Assembly: GCF_041296265.1 (NCBI RefSeq)
Contig: NC_091695.1
Coordinates: forward strand, 37,591,001 to 37,655,000
DNA: 64,000 nucleotides
Source of the DNA: Equus caballus
Lineage: Eukaryota > Chordata > Mammalia > Perissodactyla > Equidae
Direction of reading: 5' to 3'
Part shown: positions 53,768 through 64,000 of the stretch, piece after piece
How the letters are laid out: the number at the start of each line of letters is the position of its first letter
How positions within the stretch are numbered: the first letter of the stretch is position 1
Made by a program: the position numbers and the translations under genes
Notes under the pieces: generated by a model
Told to the model about the DNA's origin: nothing
Seen by the model: the letters and a program-made list of their open reading frames with translations, nothing else
The model's database searches: none

Positions 53768-53773
53768 AATAAA
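53768..53773 (+). terminator. ZP1 polyadenylation signal
   Basis: AATAAA starts 8 bases after the TGA. Zona gene mRNAs are known for very short 3' UTRs, and this one fits. Confidence 0.85.
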
Positions 53774-53799
53774 CCATCGTTTCTAGCCTACCCAAAGCA

Positions 53800-54755
53800 G
53801 GTGTGGAGAAGCCATTTGTCATGACTAGAATAGTCTTTCCTGTCTTAGAAACTGGTTCCTTAGCGTCGGCTCGGCCCTTTCGGAACTGTGGCCTCTGTTC
53901 CGGACACTGGCAGAGTCCCACATCTCGCAGACTAACCTGGGAGACTGCCCCTCAGGAAAGAAAGGCGGCGCTCCAGGCCGAGCAAGCAGGCTGAGCGAAG
54001 GGCGAGGACAGTAAAACCACAGCTGAGTCAAGGAGCGGCATTAGCTGGGAATGGGGACGCTGGCAGGGCTAATGGCCTGGGGAGGCTGGTGACCTTCCCA
54101 CAGACACAGGAGTTCTGGGCACGCTCACGGCAGGCAGCTCGGCAGCCATCATGGATAACGGGAACCCAGAGTTCCAGGGGCCAAAAGATTGGACCCCAAC
54201 TTGAAGGAGCTCTTCACACGCCTGCTGGGAGGCCCCAGGCCCCTACTAAGGGATGCTGGGCCACGTTTCTGATCACCAGCCTCCTCTCCCCTCCTTCGGC
54301 TCCCCAGGACCAGGCCACGCGGGGAAGGGTTAGCACGGGTTGAAGAGCAATCTGTTGGCCCTGATGCTGCCTGCTGCCGTGGGCACAGCCACCAGACAGG
54401 TCAGTCCCAGCACCGGCTGGGCTGCTGACCTTTGTTTGCCCGTGCGTGACAGGGGCCTCTGTCTCTGACTTGGCAGCAGAGACCCTTCCAGACTTACACA
54501 TAGATCTTCTAGGCTGGGAAGGAGTAGCCACTGAGGGGTGGGGGCAGGTAAGCTCCAGCCTCTGGTGGACAGAGAGAAACCCGGTGGGAAGTCAGAACTT
54601 GGCTTCAGATGCCTTTCTGGGCTTTGGCAGGGGGTGAGCTGAGAGATCTGGGGCAAAGTGAAGCCCAGTGGCCTTGACCCTAGGCGGGGGCTCCCAGCTC
54701 TGCTTTCTCCGTCTTTTCTGTCTCCAGGACGCTGGTCAGATACAGGGACTCCAGG
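53800..54755. other. intergenic, nothing recognised
   Basis: No gene or clear repeat just downstream of ZP1. Confidence 0.45.
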
Positions 54756-54759
54756 GCCA

Positions 54760-54930
54760 GCCTGCTTGAGTTACGTCCCTGGTGTAACTCTTATAGCTGT
54801 GTGATATTGTTACTCAACTTTCCTGAGCCTCAGTTTCTGAATCTGTAAAATGGAAATACCTGTCCCCATAGGGGCGTTAGATAAAGTGAGTGAATAGATC
54901 AGAATCCTTAGACTACTACTTAATGGTTAG
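54760..54930 (+). repeat. MIR SINE
   Basis: 'tagctgtgtgatattgttac', 'gagcctcagtttctgaatct' and 'gtaaaatggaaatacctgtc' are forward MIR. Confidence 0.8.
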
Positions 54931-54964
54931 CCAGCATTTACTGGATGCTATTAACCACTAGAAT

Positions 54965-55415
54965 TCCTCTTCCCCCTGCCGCTAACCTAACGCTTACCTA
55001 ACCTTTTTTTGGTGTGAGGACAAGTTTACAGTCCAATAGGGGGAGGGGCCGAGGGAATTGCTGCCTGAATTCAGGCTCTTCCAGCTGGAGGCCGCCGGAC
55101 AGAATGCTCAGCAGGCAGACCCAGACGCCTGCTATGGAAGTTCGTGAAGCAACTTCCCTAATCGGGGCCTGTCGTCCCTTCCCTGGCGAGGGATGGCCAG
55201 TCCTGTCCAGCTTCCTGGCTTGCACAGGGGCTCTGGTCAGGGTGATGTCAGCAAGGATTCTTAGCTTGGCTGTTGGTTGGAGGCGCCAGGCGGACTCACA
55301 CTTAGGGGTCACGGTTCTGGTTCCATCCAGCATCATCTCTTCCTTCTTACTACTGCCTCATCCTACGAGCTCATGATAAGCACTTCAAACTACATGGGTA
55401 GGTGGTTACAGGAAA
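54965..55415. other. intergenic, nothing recognised
   Basis: No recognised feature. Confidence 0.4.
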
Positions 55416-55449
55416 GGAATCAATGACGTGTTTAAACAAAGCATGAGTC

Positions 55450-56400
55450 TATGCATACCAAATTGGAATCACATCTTGTAATGGACTTATTTTTTAACAC
55501 AAAGGTACACATCTTGTGTCATTTCCTATCATTTTTAATAGATGCGTTCTCCTCCATATTGTGGTTGAACTGTGACAAAGTTGATCTTTTGATGGAAACC
55601 AAGTCTGTTAAGAGTAACAAGTGTTGAGGGCCGGCCCCGTGGTTGAGTGGTTAAAGTTCCATGCACTCTGCTTTGGCGGCCCAGGTTCGTGGTTTGGATC
55701 CCGGACACGGACCTGCTCCACTCATCAGCCATGCCGTGGTGGCATCCCACATGCAAAGCAGAGGAAGATGGCACAGATGTTAGCTCAGGGCTAATCTTCC
55801 TCCAGCAAAAAAAGAGGAAGATTGGCAATGGATGTTAGCTGAGGGTGACTGTTCCTCACCAAAAAAAAAAAAGGAATAACAAGTGTGGAACACAGTTATA
55901 TAATTCTTTGTATACCATTTTCTTGGAAGAAATTCTTAGGTGGAACTGCTGGGTCAAGAGCTATGCCCCTTCAGACTGTCCAGCTCTGGGAACGTATGGT
56001 AGCCTGTCCCCATGGCCTTGCCAGAATGATCACCATCATTCTGAATCTTTGCCTATCTGAGCATCCTAGGGCAATGAGCATTGCTCACTTAAAATGTACC
56101 CTTGATGAGAAGCCCTGCATCTTTCTAGACACTTGTGTCTTGTCAAGTGTCTCTTCGTTTTTGCCTCCCAAATTTGTTTCTCTTCCTGTCTGTGAAGAGC
56201 TTTCACAAATGAAGGGGTCAACATACTCATCAATTTCCCATTGAGCTGGCTATGAGTTTTTTTGTGACTTCTTCCATCTCGCTGTTCACCAAGATTATGA
56301 AACAATGAATATTTTTTTCCTTCATATGTTTATCTTCAAGTATGGCAAAGACCCTCCCCTAATCTATATAATCATGAAGGTATCCATTTACTTTTTGTGA
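55450..56400 (-). mobile_element. old L1 3'-region, reverse, split by a SINE
   Basis: 'atttcctatcatttttaata' on the left and 'agaaattcttaggtggaact' with 'gctgggtcaagagctatgcc' on the right fit an antisense L1M 3' region. Split by the ERE at 55628-55872. The limits are approximate. Confidence 0.5.
55628..55872 (+). mobile_element. ERE SINE
   Basis: Head gggccggccccgtggttgag, two tail modules, A-run. taacaagtgt on both sides (ending 55623 and starting about 55878) marks the target duplication. Confidence 0.9.
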
Positions 56401-57715
56401 TACTCCTGTGACAAGGCAAGTGGTTCCCTCCTCTTATTAGGCGCACGCAGGTACAAGAGTTTTGATAGGTAACTTCGGCAATCGATATCTAAATGGTACA
56501 CAGGTTTTGTCGATACTTCTATGTCAAAGGGTTCTGGTGACAGAAACAAAGGTCCACAATACATGCCCAGTGAAGGGCAGTGCAGCACTAGGCCCCTTGT
56601 TCCTTCCCCGGAGGGAAGCAATCTAAGTTTGACTTTCCTAGAAATCAAAATCTAAATTTTACCTGATGTAAAACTTCTTCCCTAAAACCACCTCCTGGTA
56701 GCAGCAGGCACGCAGGCCCTGAGAGGGGCTGAGTCAGACCTGATGAGGGCGATGATAAACCCCGCTCGCTGACCTGTGGCAGGAAGCAGAGGTGCCGGGG
56801 GGCCTGTCAGGTTTTCCCTCTTCCTGCCCCTTTGGGTAGGGGGCCGGCTCTGTGGCTGCGGCAGGATAAGCCTCATGGGACCCACTGCATCTCTGTCTAC
56901 CCCCCGGCTCCCTCATACTTAGCCCCAGGTCTTGGTGCTGTGCCTTAAGTAAAGGCAGAAGATGCCTCACAGCCGGTCACTTCAGCTGAAGTAAAGCTTC
57001 TCTCTTTGGAGGTGGCTCCAGGCCCAGACGTTTCTGCAGCGGCAGTTCCTAGGAGCCTGCCACTTCTGTGCCAGCAGAAGGAAGACTAGGTACCCAGATC
57101 AACCTTCTGAAGTAAACAGCTAAGCTGCCAGATTACTTATATACACATTTTAAAAACGTGTTTAAGTCATTGCTAACATGGAAAAAGATTTTTAAAACCA
57201 TGCACGTAGGCCAAGAATGGAATACAAGCGAAAGCTCTGGGAAGTCAAACCAGCTTCTATTCTGGGACGTTCCACGGAAGCCTGGAGATCTTGCTGTTCC
57301 GCTTTGATGAGTGCAGGGGACTGAGATCAACTCGGAGCTGCCAGAGCGGAGCAATCAACCTAGACGCAGGCCTCCCACGGAAGCTGGGACTCCAGGGGGC
57401 TTCATACTGGGGCAGAGGGAGGGAGAAATGAGCCCACTGCACAGAAGGCGGCCACAAGGGACGTCGTGGGGACACCAGGAGCTTCATCTTGGTGCTGGAT
57501 GGACGCATGGAAAGAAATCTGTGGAGAATGGAAAGTACAATTCCGCCCAGGGCAGGCACGGGTGGGGGCGCTCAAAGTTTCAACTGGAAAAACTCTCAAG
57601 GGCTGAGTTCAATTTAAAGGGAGGCCAGGGTGAGAATTAACTTACAGCGATCCGATCCCTGGGCTTCAGGCAGAAGCAAACGCAAAGCCTGTCTGAAAAA
57701 AGGTGACCTCAGCTA
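56400..57715. other. intergenic, nothing recognised
   Basis: No gene, RNA or nameable repeat. Confidence 0.4.
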
Positions 57716-58364
57716 CAGTCTCAAAGAATTCTCATAGAACGAGTCACAGGCAAAATGAGCATTTCACAAATCAAAACCACGAGATGCCAGAGTGAAAAGA
57801 CGAGGCACAAACTGGGAAGATAGCCGTGACACACTGACAAGGATTCCCACCCAAGATATCTACACAAACTGCTACAAATCAGTAAGAGACACCCAATTAG
57901 GAAACCAGGCAAAGGGCACAAAAGGCATTTTGTAAGAGAGAAACTGAAATGGTCTGTAAGTGGGAAAAGACGCCCCACCTCACTAGTAATCACGGGTGTG
58001 AAAATTAAACTTCGCAATACTACCAGATACTCACCAGATTGGCAAAAATTTAAAAAGTCAGAAATTACTAAGGGTTGGTGAGGGTATGGAGACGGGAGTG
58101 CTCATCACTGTTAACCAGGTTGTACACTAGTACAACCACCTTAAAAAGTAGTCATGACCTATGATATTATCCATATAATAAACGCTCTCCTAGGTTAATA
58201 TCCCAGCAAAAACTCTTACATCTGAATGTTCACAGAAACATTGTTTTTAACAGCCAAAAAATTAGCAACAACTCTTATGTCCTTTATCAACCATAGGACG
58301 TATAAATGGACCTAGATGGAATCCTACAATGAATGAGGGATAAAGATCAACCTGTCCAAGGTTT

Positions 58365-58611
58365 GTTTTTTTTGAGGAAGATTGGCCGTGAGCTAACATC
58401 TGTTGCCAATCTTCCTTTTTTTCCCTCCCCAAAGCCCCAGTACACGGTTGTATATCCTAGTGGTAGGTCATTCGAGTCCCTCTATGTGGGATGCCACACA
58501 GCATGGCTTGATGAGTGGTGTGTAGGTCCGAGCCCAGAATCCGAACCGGCGAACCCCAGGCCACCAAAGCGGAGCACGGGAACTTAACCACTACGCCGCG
58601 AGGCGGGCCCC
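58365..58611 (-). mobile_element. ERE1-type SINE with exact target duplication
   Basis: Reverse copy from gttttttttgaggaagattg to ccgcgaggcgggcccc. gtccaaggttt at 58354-58364 and 58612-58622 is an exact 11-bp duplication. Few differences from a consensus-like ERE, so it is probably young for the family. Confidence 0.95.
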
Positions 58612-58622
58612 GTCCAAGGTTT

Positions 58623-59110
58623 ATCCCTGGCAGGATGGCCTCCCAGAAAAGGAGTTGGCCTCTTCGAAGGCTCCAGGGAATGCAGCCATTGCCAAGCGCC
58701 TGAGGCGCTGACCATTACGAAGCCTGGAACCCAGTCAGAGGAGGGGCTGGTGCTTCTCCAGCCAGGAACGCGCCAAAAGGAATCCTGCTGCTGGTTAGCT
58801 GTGACAGCCCCATTTGGACCCTAGACCAATGACAGAATCAGAGGAAGAGCTGGCACAACCCCCCAAGCACACACGCTGAGCTGGTGGATGAGGGCTGGAA
58901 CCACGGTCCTGCCACATCATATTGTGTCCCTTCCCCGCTAACAGAGGAGCTGGGCTTCCCTATTGTGCAGCTTAAAAGCCCCACAACCCGGCGGTGGGGA
59001 CCTCTCCCCAAGCGACCCGCCCCAGGACAAATGGGCCACGCGGGACCACACAACGGGACTGCTCCTGTTTCCAGTGAACGCCCTTCCAGCAGCCTGGTGG
59101 GCGTTGTGCT
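58623..59110. other. unassigned segment inside an L1
   Basis: About 490 bases without L1 resemblance between two L1 blocks. Source unknown. Confidence 0.4.
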
Positions 59111-59268
59111 GGGCCATTTGCCTGTCTGCACAAGGGTGTGTGAACCATGGCTACTTGTGTCGATACAGGTAAATCTCAAGAATGATGTTGAGCAAATGGA
59201 GTCAAAGCAAGACAAATGATTTCATTTACATAAAGTTCAAAAATAATTTTTAAAAAAAACCCAATATT

Positions 59269-59473
59269 GGGGCTGGCCCAGTGGCGTAGTGGTTAAGCTT
59301 GTGTGCTCCACTTCAGCGGCCCAGGGTTCATGGGTTCGGATCCCAGCGTGGACCTACACACCACCCATCAAGCCATGTTAGGATGGCGTCCCACATACAA
59401 AAGAGAGGAAGATTGGCACAGATGTTAGATTAGGGGCAACCTTCCTCACGAAAAAAGAAAAGGGAAAAAAAAC
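59269..59473 (+). mobile_element. ERE SINE
   Basis: Head ggggctggcccagtggcgta, one tail module. cccaatat at 59260-59267 and 59474-59481 is the target duplication. Inserted in L1. Confidence 0.92.
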
Positions 59474-59695
59474 CCCAATATAGTGGTAAAACTATAAAGC
59501 AAAGCAAAGGGATGATCAACCCCAATTCCAGGGTAGTGGTTTCCTCTGCAGGGGTTAGGGAGGCATTGGAGGAGCATACAGGGGACCCCCAATGCTCTTT
59601 CCCAAGCTGGCTGGTGGATAAGAGGGTGTCTATTATTCTTTAACCTGAAAAAGCATGTTTTAGACACTTTTGAATGAATGTTTCACAATAAAACT

Positions 59696-59883
59696 TTTTT
59701 TTTTTTTTTTTTTTTTTGCTGAGGAAGATTCACCCTGAGCTAACATCCACTGCCAATCTTCCTTTTTTTGGTATGTGAGCCACCACCACAGCATGGCCAC
59801 TGACAGCTGTGTGGTGTAGGTCTGCACCCTGGAGCTGAACCCAGAAATGCCAAACTTAACCACTAGGCCACTGGGGTTGGCCC
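59696..59883 (-). mobile_element. ERE SINE at the L1 poly-A end
   Basis: Long T-run, then gctgaggaagattcaccctg, ending ggccactggggttggccc. Inserted at the 3' end of the L1. Confidence 0.9.
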
Positions 59884-59923
59884 AATACAAAGCTTTGTAA
59901 ATGCTGGTTAAAGATCTGTTCCA

Positions 59924-60110
59924 GGGGTGGGCCCCATGGCCAAGTGGTTACAGTTCTGCGCACTCCACTTTGGTGGCCGGGGTTCACGGGTTTGGATCCT
60001 GGGCACGGACCTACTCCACTCACCAGCCATGCTGTGGAGGTGTCTCACATGCAAAACAGAGGCCAATTGGTAGAGATGTTAGCCCGGGGCCTAATCTTCC
60101 TCACACACAA
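59924..60110 (+). mobile_element. ERE SINE
   Basis: Head ggggtgggccccatggccaa and one tail module, some 40 bases after the previous copy and in the opposite direction. Confidence 0.88.
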
Positions 60111-60119
60111 AAAACGACC

Positions 60120-60650
60120 TGTTTCGAATTTTGAATCTTCAGATGAGATCTTAGACTTCATGCTGCTGGTGGAGACCAGCAGCCTCCTAAGCTGCCCAAC
60201 TAGTCTGCTGAGCGTGTCTCCAACCACCTCGGCCCCCTGCCTCCTCGCTCCGCAAGGCGGTGGGGCTGCTGGGTCCTCTCCTTACTCCAGCCACTCCTAC
60301 TCCATTCTGCTGCTCTGTCTACCTAGTGAGTTATTACTTCTCCAAAACGTGCCTGTCACCTCTGTCCAGACTCGCCTGACTTTGCAGACAGGTGCACGCC
60401 CCATCCTCTGTGCTGGCATTTCTAGCAGCACTCCAGCCTAGTGCAGTCTACATCCCTGCCTCCCTGCCTGGGTCACGTTCCAGTCACTCTGTGTCGTCAG
60501 AGCTTCGACTGTGAAAGAAGGCAGAGGCAGACCAAACCTCTGTGACATGCGTGTCCAGCGGCAGGGGCCACCAGGAGCCCTCGCAGTGCCCCTGGATGCC
60601 AGCGCAGAGAGCAGCAAGGGAAACGGCAGCCAACTGTGGAGTGCTTCCCT
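60120..60650. other. intergenic, possible L2 remnants
   Basis: 'tctcctccatt'-like pyrimidine stretches near 60290-60420 hint at L2, but not enough to call it. Confidence 0.3.
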
Positions 60651-60654
60651 ATGC

Positions 60655-60810
60655 GCACTGGCTCCCTGCGTCCTCACCAGCCCCAGGAAGCAGGCACCAT
60701 TAACGCAGCTTTTCACATGCAGAAACAAACACAAAGACACAAGTCACAGAGTTGCAGAGCTGGGAGTCACACGTGGGCTTCTGGCTCCCAGAGCCACACT
60801 GAACCACGCC
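60655..60810 (-). repeat. MIR-like fragment
   Basis: 'gcagcttttcacatgcagaa' and 'gtcacagagttgcagagctg' suggest a reverse MIR. Confidence 0.5.
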
Positions 60811-61043
60811 AGCACACTCCTGGACACCTGTGGAGTGGGTCACCGCTGCCCAGCCCTGTCTTAGGGGATCACGGGGAGGTCGGCCTGGTTAAGCCAGGTG
60901 GCTTAAAATCCCAGCTCCACTACTTACCCCCTCACTTACCTACTTCCTGTCTGTCGACCGGGGAGCACAGCGCTGTCTGCCAGGTTGTCCTGTGCTGAGC
61001 CGTCCTGGTGCCAGTGTCAGGGGACACCAATGGAACTACAGTG

Positions 61044-61057
61044 CCCCCAGGTGGCCG
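61044..61057 (+). promoter_or_regulatory. CTCF-like motif
   Basis: cccccaggtggccg, preceded by ctacagtg, resembles the CTCF core and flank. Motif match only. Confidence 0.3.
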
Positions 61058-61389
61058 CGCTGGTCATCCCTCCAAGGCCAAGAGAGACAATGCAGCCGAC
61101 CCCTCACTTTCTTAGATCCTGAGCCACCCCTTCACATGGGTACTCTGATTGGCAAATGCCGGAAACCCCTCCGTGTTCCAAACACTGCCGTGTCACCTGA
61201 CTCTTGCAGTTACCCATAAGAACGAACCTACACTAACGAGCGGCTGCGTGCTCCAAGATGTTCACCGCAGCGCTGTTTACCAACAGCTACCACCTGCTAT
61301 GTTCTCCAGAAGGCAAGTTCCATGGCCGTGCAACACTATCCGGGTGGCTCTTGTCAGGGGTACCAATGATAGCCCTGGGCCACGCCCAG

Positions 61390-61680
61390 TGGTCACCCAC
61401 CCTGGGCCTCCTTCCCACCCCTCCACACACCTGGATCATTCCAGCCCCAGACCCTTCCCTCTGCCAGCAACACCCCTCCTCCCTTGGAGCTCCTTGTCAT
61501 TCAGGCTTCAGCGTTAATTCTCGCCACCTCAGAAAGGCCACTCCTGACCCCTAGTCTACAGGAGCCACCCCATCCTTCAGTTCCCCACCCGGCACTTTTG
61601 TTAGCTGATCTCTGTTTATTTACTGTTCACTGGCTGGCTCCCCTGGAACCACCTCTACTTCAAGTTTCTAAATGGCAACG
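61390..61680 (+). mobile_element. L2 3'-region fragment
   Basis: 'ttgtcattcaggcttcagcg', 'cacctcagaaaggccactcc' and 'ctctgtttatttactgttca' are in L2 order. Confidence 0.6.
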
Positions 61681-61949
61681 TTACGAAATTCTCCTTTCTG
61701 ATTTAAGCCAGTTTGGGACAGGTTTCCTAACTCCTACCGCCAAGAATCTTACTGATATGCTCATGGGTCCTCACCAGCATGAAAAGGCCCTTCTCCCCTG
61801 CACATCCCCCTCCCTCCCCCGCCTGAGCGGAAGCCAACCCCACGAGGCCGGTGGCAGCACGAGTGACAGGAGACCCTATCACACAGGCCGAGGCCTGCAG
61901 GGACACGGAAGAGTCATCTGGCAAATGGCCTGTAGATTTTATGTTTTCC

Positions 61950-61955
61950 TTTATT
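61950..61955 (-). terminator. candidate distal PRPF19 polyadenylation signal
   Basis: AATAAA on the minus strand, about 585 bases after the PRPF19 stop codon. Confidence 0.4.
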
Positions 61956-62125
61956 TCTGTCGTGCAGTCCAAAAAAGAAAAATTGGTGAGAGAGAGGTGT
62001 GAAGAAAGGAAAGATGGGCTTCCTGGGAGCCAGTGTCCTGCTCTGGGCTCCTGCCCGTGACCCGCCCAGCTCGGGGGTTCCTGCTACAAACACACACAGG
62101 GAGGTGGCTGTGGTTATTTTCTTTT

Positions 62126-62131
62126 TTTAAT
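62126..62131 (-). terminator. candidate proximal PRPF19 polyadenylation signal
   Basis: ATTAAA on the minus strand, about 410 bases after the stop codon. Confidence 0.45.
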
Positions 62132-62537
62132 GAAACTATATCACTGCTTACAAAACCTGCGTGAGCCCTCATGCCCACCCGCTTCACAGTTCCCTTGGCT
62201 CAGCCTCCGTCTCCCGAGAACTGGAACACGGTGGGCGTGGAACGGCCACCACCACCAACTCGATGACTGACGCGAGGGGAGAGCCCTGGGCTCCGACCCT
62301 GAGCCTTCACAGGGGGGCAGCTCTGCCTCCCATGTCCATTCCCGTCGGAGGCTGTACGAGGGTGGCCCCGCCGCCGTGGCTCTCAGGCCCCCACCCAGAC
62401 CAGAGTGAAATGATGTGAGTGTCCCCCCAGAGACCCCCCTCCCCCCAGTAGTCTCTCTCCCCTCCCTCCCCCCACCCCGACCCTAACTCTACCCCACTAC
62501 TGAGACGAGGCCCAGCTCCCGACAGAAGGGACAGGGC
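62132..62537 (-). other. PRPF19: PRPF19 3' UTR
   Basis: Sequence between the PRPF19 stop codon and the proximal polyA candidate. C-rich on the plus strand near 62420-62480. No other gene overlaps it. Confidence 0.55.
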
Positions 62538-62635
62538 CTACAGGCTGTAGAACTTGAGGCTCCTGTCCATGCCTGTGGAGGCGATGAACTTGGCGTGGTG
62601 CCCAAAGGCCACCCCTGTGGTCAGGCCGCTGTGCT
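62538..62635 (-). CDS. PRPF19: pre-mRNA-processing factor 19, last exon only
   Basis: The last 31 codons and TAG of PRPF19, a 504-aa U-box E3 ubiquitin ligase and core of the NineTeen complex in the spliceosome, also active in DNA repair. On the minus strand the acceptor ctctctctgcag ends at 62636; the exon starts AG (finishing a Glu codon) and reads [20 protein letters not shown], then [11 protein letters not shown], matching my recall of the human C-terminus. This is the last blade of the WD40 propeller. The other exons lie to the right of the window: I see none in 62.6-64.0 kb. The gene is transcribed towards ZP1, so ZP1 and PRPF19 converge. Confidence 0.95.
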
Positions 62636-64000
62636 CTGCAGAGAGAGACAAGAGGCCACGGTGAGAAGGCTTCCCCTCCTCTGGGTCTGAGCATCGACCC
62701 CTGATGATATGCTCCCAGCCATCCAGTCCTTCCACAGTCAGTGTCTCTCGCACAGCCCGTTCCTGCTTGTCTGTCTGTCCCTGCAGGTGACTATCAACTC
62801 CCAAGGGCAGGGGTCCAGTCCAGTCTGGCCTGCACGTTTCCCTCCAGGGCCTCGCTGGGGCCTGGCACACAGCAGGCACTCAAGTTTTTGCTGGTGGGCT
62901 GAGGGAACAGAGGCCTGTCGGTCCCCCTCCCCAAAGCTTCTGAGGCAACCGCACTTCTGCTCAGTTCAAGCACTAGAACCGACCGTGCGCCAGACAGACG
63001 GCCCCGAGACAAAGCGCAGTCTCAGTCCTCCACATCTCCAACCTGCTGTTTTGAACAATTTAGCTGAGTTTTCAGTTTGGCTTAAAATTTCAGCGCTCAG
63101 CTTGCGGCAGAGATTTAGTTCTAACTCCTTGCTTGTACCCTAGTAATCCACTGGCCTGTTCCAGCCCCTGGTTCTGACTCTGGACCCTAACACAGGGCGG
63201 GGCTGGGGCAGGCGCAGAGGAGGCTGCAACACTCCTCACCTGACTCCGGGAGCTCTTGAGCGCCACTCGAACTCCTTCTAGGTCTAGGGTCACAGCTGCA
63301 GTCTCGCAGCTCCCCACTGCATTCCAGCCTGCTGCTCTACCTAACTGCTCCACACCAAGACACGGGGGCCCAGAGAAGGGGTAAACCCACGGGCCACAGT
63401 CAGCACTGGACACTCCCTAACACACACACACGGAGCGGGGCTCAGGGGAACGCGGGGGCAGAAGTATCTTGCATCCTGCCCACAACCTGCTAACAAGGAC
63501 GAAAGTTTCATCAACAAAGAGCTGCAGCTGCCACTCGTGCAGCTCCCGAGGGGGCAGCAGGCACACTGTCACCCCACACGTGCCACCTGTGCATCACAAG
63601 TTGGCACAATCTGCAAAGCAGTGCCAATACGTGCATTTTAAAGAAGCAGCTGCAGCTCTGAAAGGGAAAGTCTCGTCCCCAGGGCCACACAACTAAGAAG
63701 CAGCTTGCGACACTGTGAGCCACTGTCTCAGCATTTTCTACTCGTCATCTCAGCACTTACAATTGCAATGGAGTCATGACCTGTGGAGGCATTCTGCATC
63801 TGCCTTCCCAACCTGACTGCAAATCCCATCAGGGCATAGCCTGGATCTCTCACCCACTGCTCCAAACCCACATCAGACTAAGACACGATATTGAACAACG
63901 GCAAATCCTTACTGTGTGCCAGCACTGTTCTAACTATTTATAAACGTATTTAGGTATACACAGTATTATATACATTGTATATGTATAATTATTTTATAGG
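62636..64000 (-). other. PRPF19 last intron
   Basis: Intron running to the window edge. Contains MIR-like pieces in reverse near 63580-63720 ('ccagggccacacaactaaga') and 63895-64000 ('actgtgtgccagcactgttc'). The last 50 bases are AT-rich. Confidence 0.6.

Larger units (their letters stand above)
57720..59695 (+). mobile_element. L1M 3' end, interrupted
   Basis: Ordered L1 3' blocks: 'agatactcaccagattggca', 'gtcagaaattactaagggtt', 'aacattgtttttaacagcca', then after insertions 'gatttcatttacataaagtt', 'ccagggtagtggtttcctct' and the terminal 'tgtttcacaataaaactttt'. ERE SINEs at 58365, 59269 and 59696 cut into it or its end. 58,623-59,110 does not look like L1. Confidence 0.7.

Noticed and set aside
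935-60110. Functional tRNA genes at the ERE SINE heads
   Set aside because: The A and B boxes are recognisable but the cloverleaf is degraded and each is joined to a SINE body and A-rich tail.
62700-64000. A second PRPF19 exon at the right edge
   Set aside because: I looked on the minus strand for the expected upstream coding (CKQWTEILHFTE and before) and did not find it, so the penultimate exon must lie beyond the window.
1-64000. CRISPR arrays, operons, prophage or integrons
   Set aside because: The DNA is mammalian: spliced genes, SINEs, LINEs. The only direct repeats are a minisatellite, short tandem units and target-site duplications.

Overview
This window is mammalian nuclear DNA. Short exons lie in long introns, and the intergenic DNA is full of old MIR, L2, L1, hAT (MER5A, MER20) and MaLR repeats. 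At least 17 copies of a tRNA-derived SINE have the layout of the equine repetitive element (ERE): a GGGGCTGGCCC-type head, RNA polymerase III A and B boxes, and a tail with 'ttagctcagggccaatcttcctca'. ERE SINEs are a perissodactyl hallmark, so the source is probably a horse, rhinoceros or tapir. The gene order CCDC86, PTGDR2, ZP1, PRPF19 matches human 11q12.2 downstream of the MS4A cluster.

Layout. 1-24.3 kb is intergenic and repeat-rich; I found no supportable gene there. 24.3-31.2 kb holds CCDC86 (+ strand, four coding exons, 352 aa, CpG-rich promoter with NRF1 and YY1 sites). PTGDR2 (32,954-34,171, - strand, 405 aa in one coding exon) converges on CCDC86 tail to tail; an upstream non-coding exon is suspected near 36.4 kb. 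36.5-46.3 kb is intergenic. ZP1 (46,374-53,759, + strand) has twelve exons, all with canonical splice sites and consistent phases, and encodes 613 aa. Its TATA box and E-boxes are recognisable and its polyA signal starts 8 bases after the stop codon. 53.8-62.1 kb is intergenic, with a cluster of SINEs in and beside an old L1 3' end. The last exon of PRPF19 (- strand) is at 62,538-62,635; the rest of that gene lies beyond the right edge.

The four genes are unrelated in function: a nucleolar and perichromosomal protein, a prostaglandin D2 receptor, an egg-coat glycoprotein and a spliceosomal ubiquitin ligase. They are neighbours by vertebrate synteny, not as a pathway. I found no undescribed biological system. 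The most useful observations are an apparent shift of the ZP1 start codon, a gained glycosylation sequon and longer tail in PTGDR2, a 3 x 22-residue repeat in CCDC86, a 14-bp tandem duplication that makes a double CRE, a young-looking 47-bp minisatellite, and several dateable nested insertions. Comparisons with human proteins are from memory, not from an alignment run.
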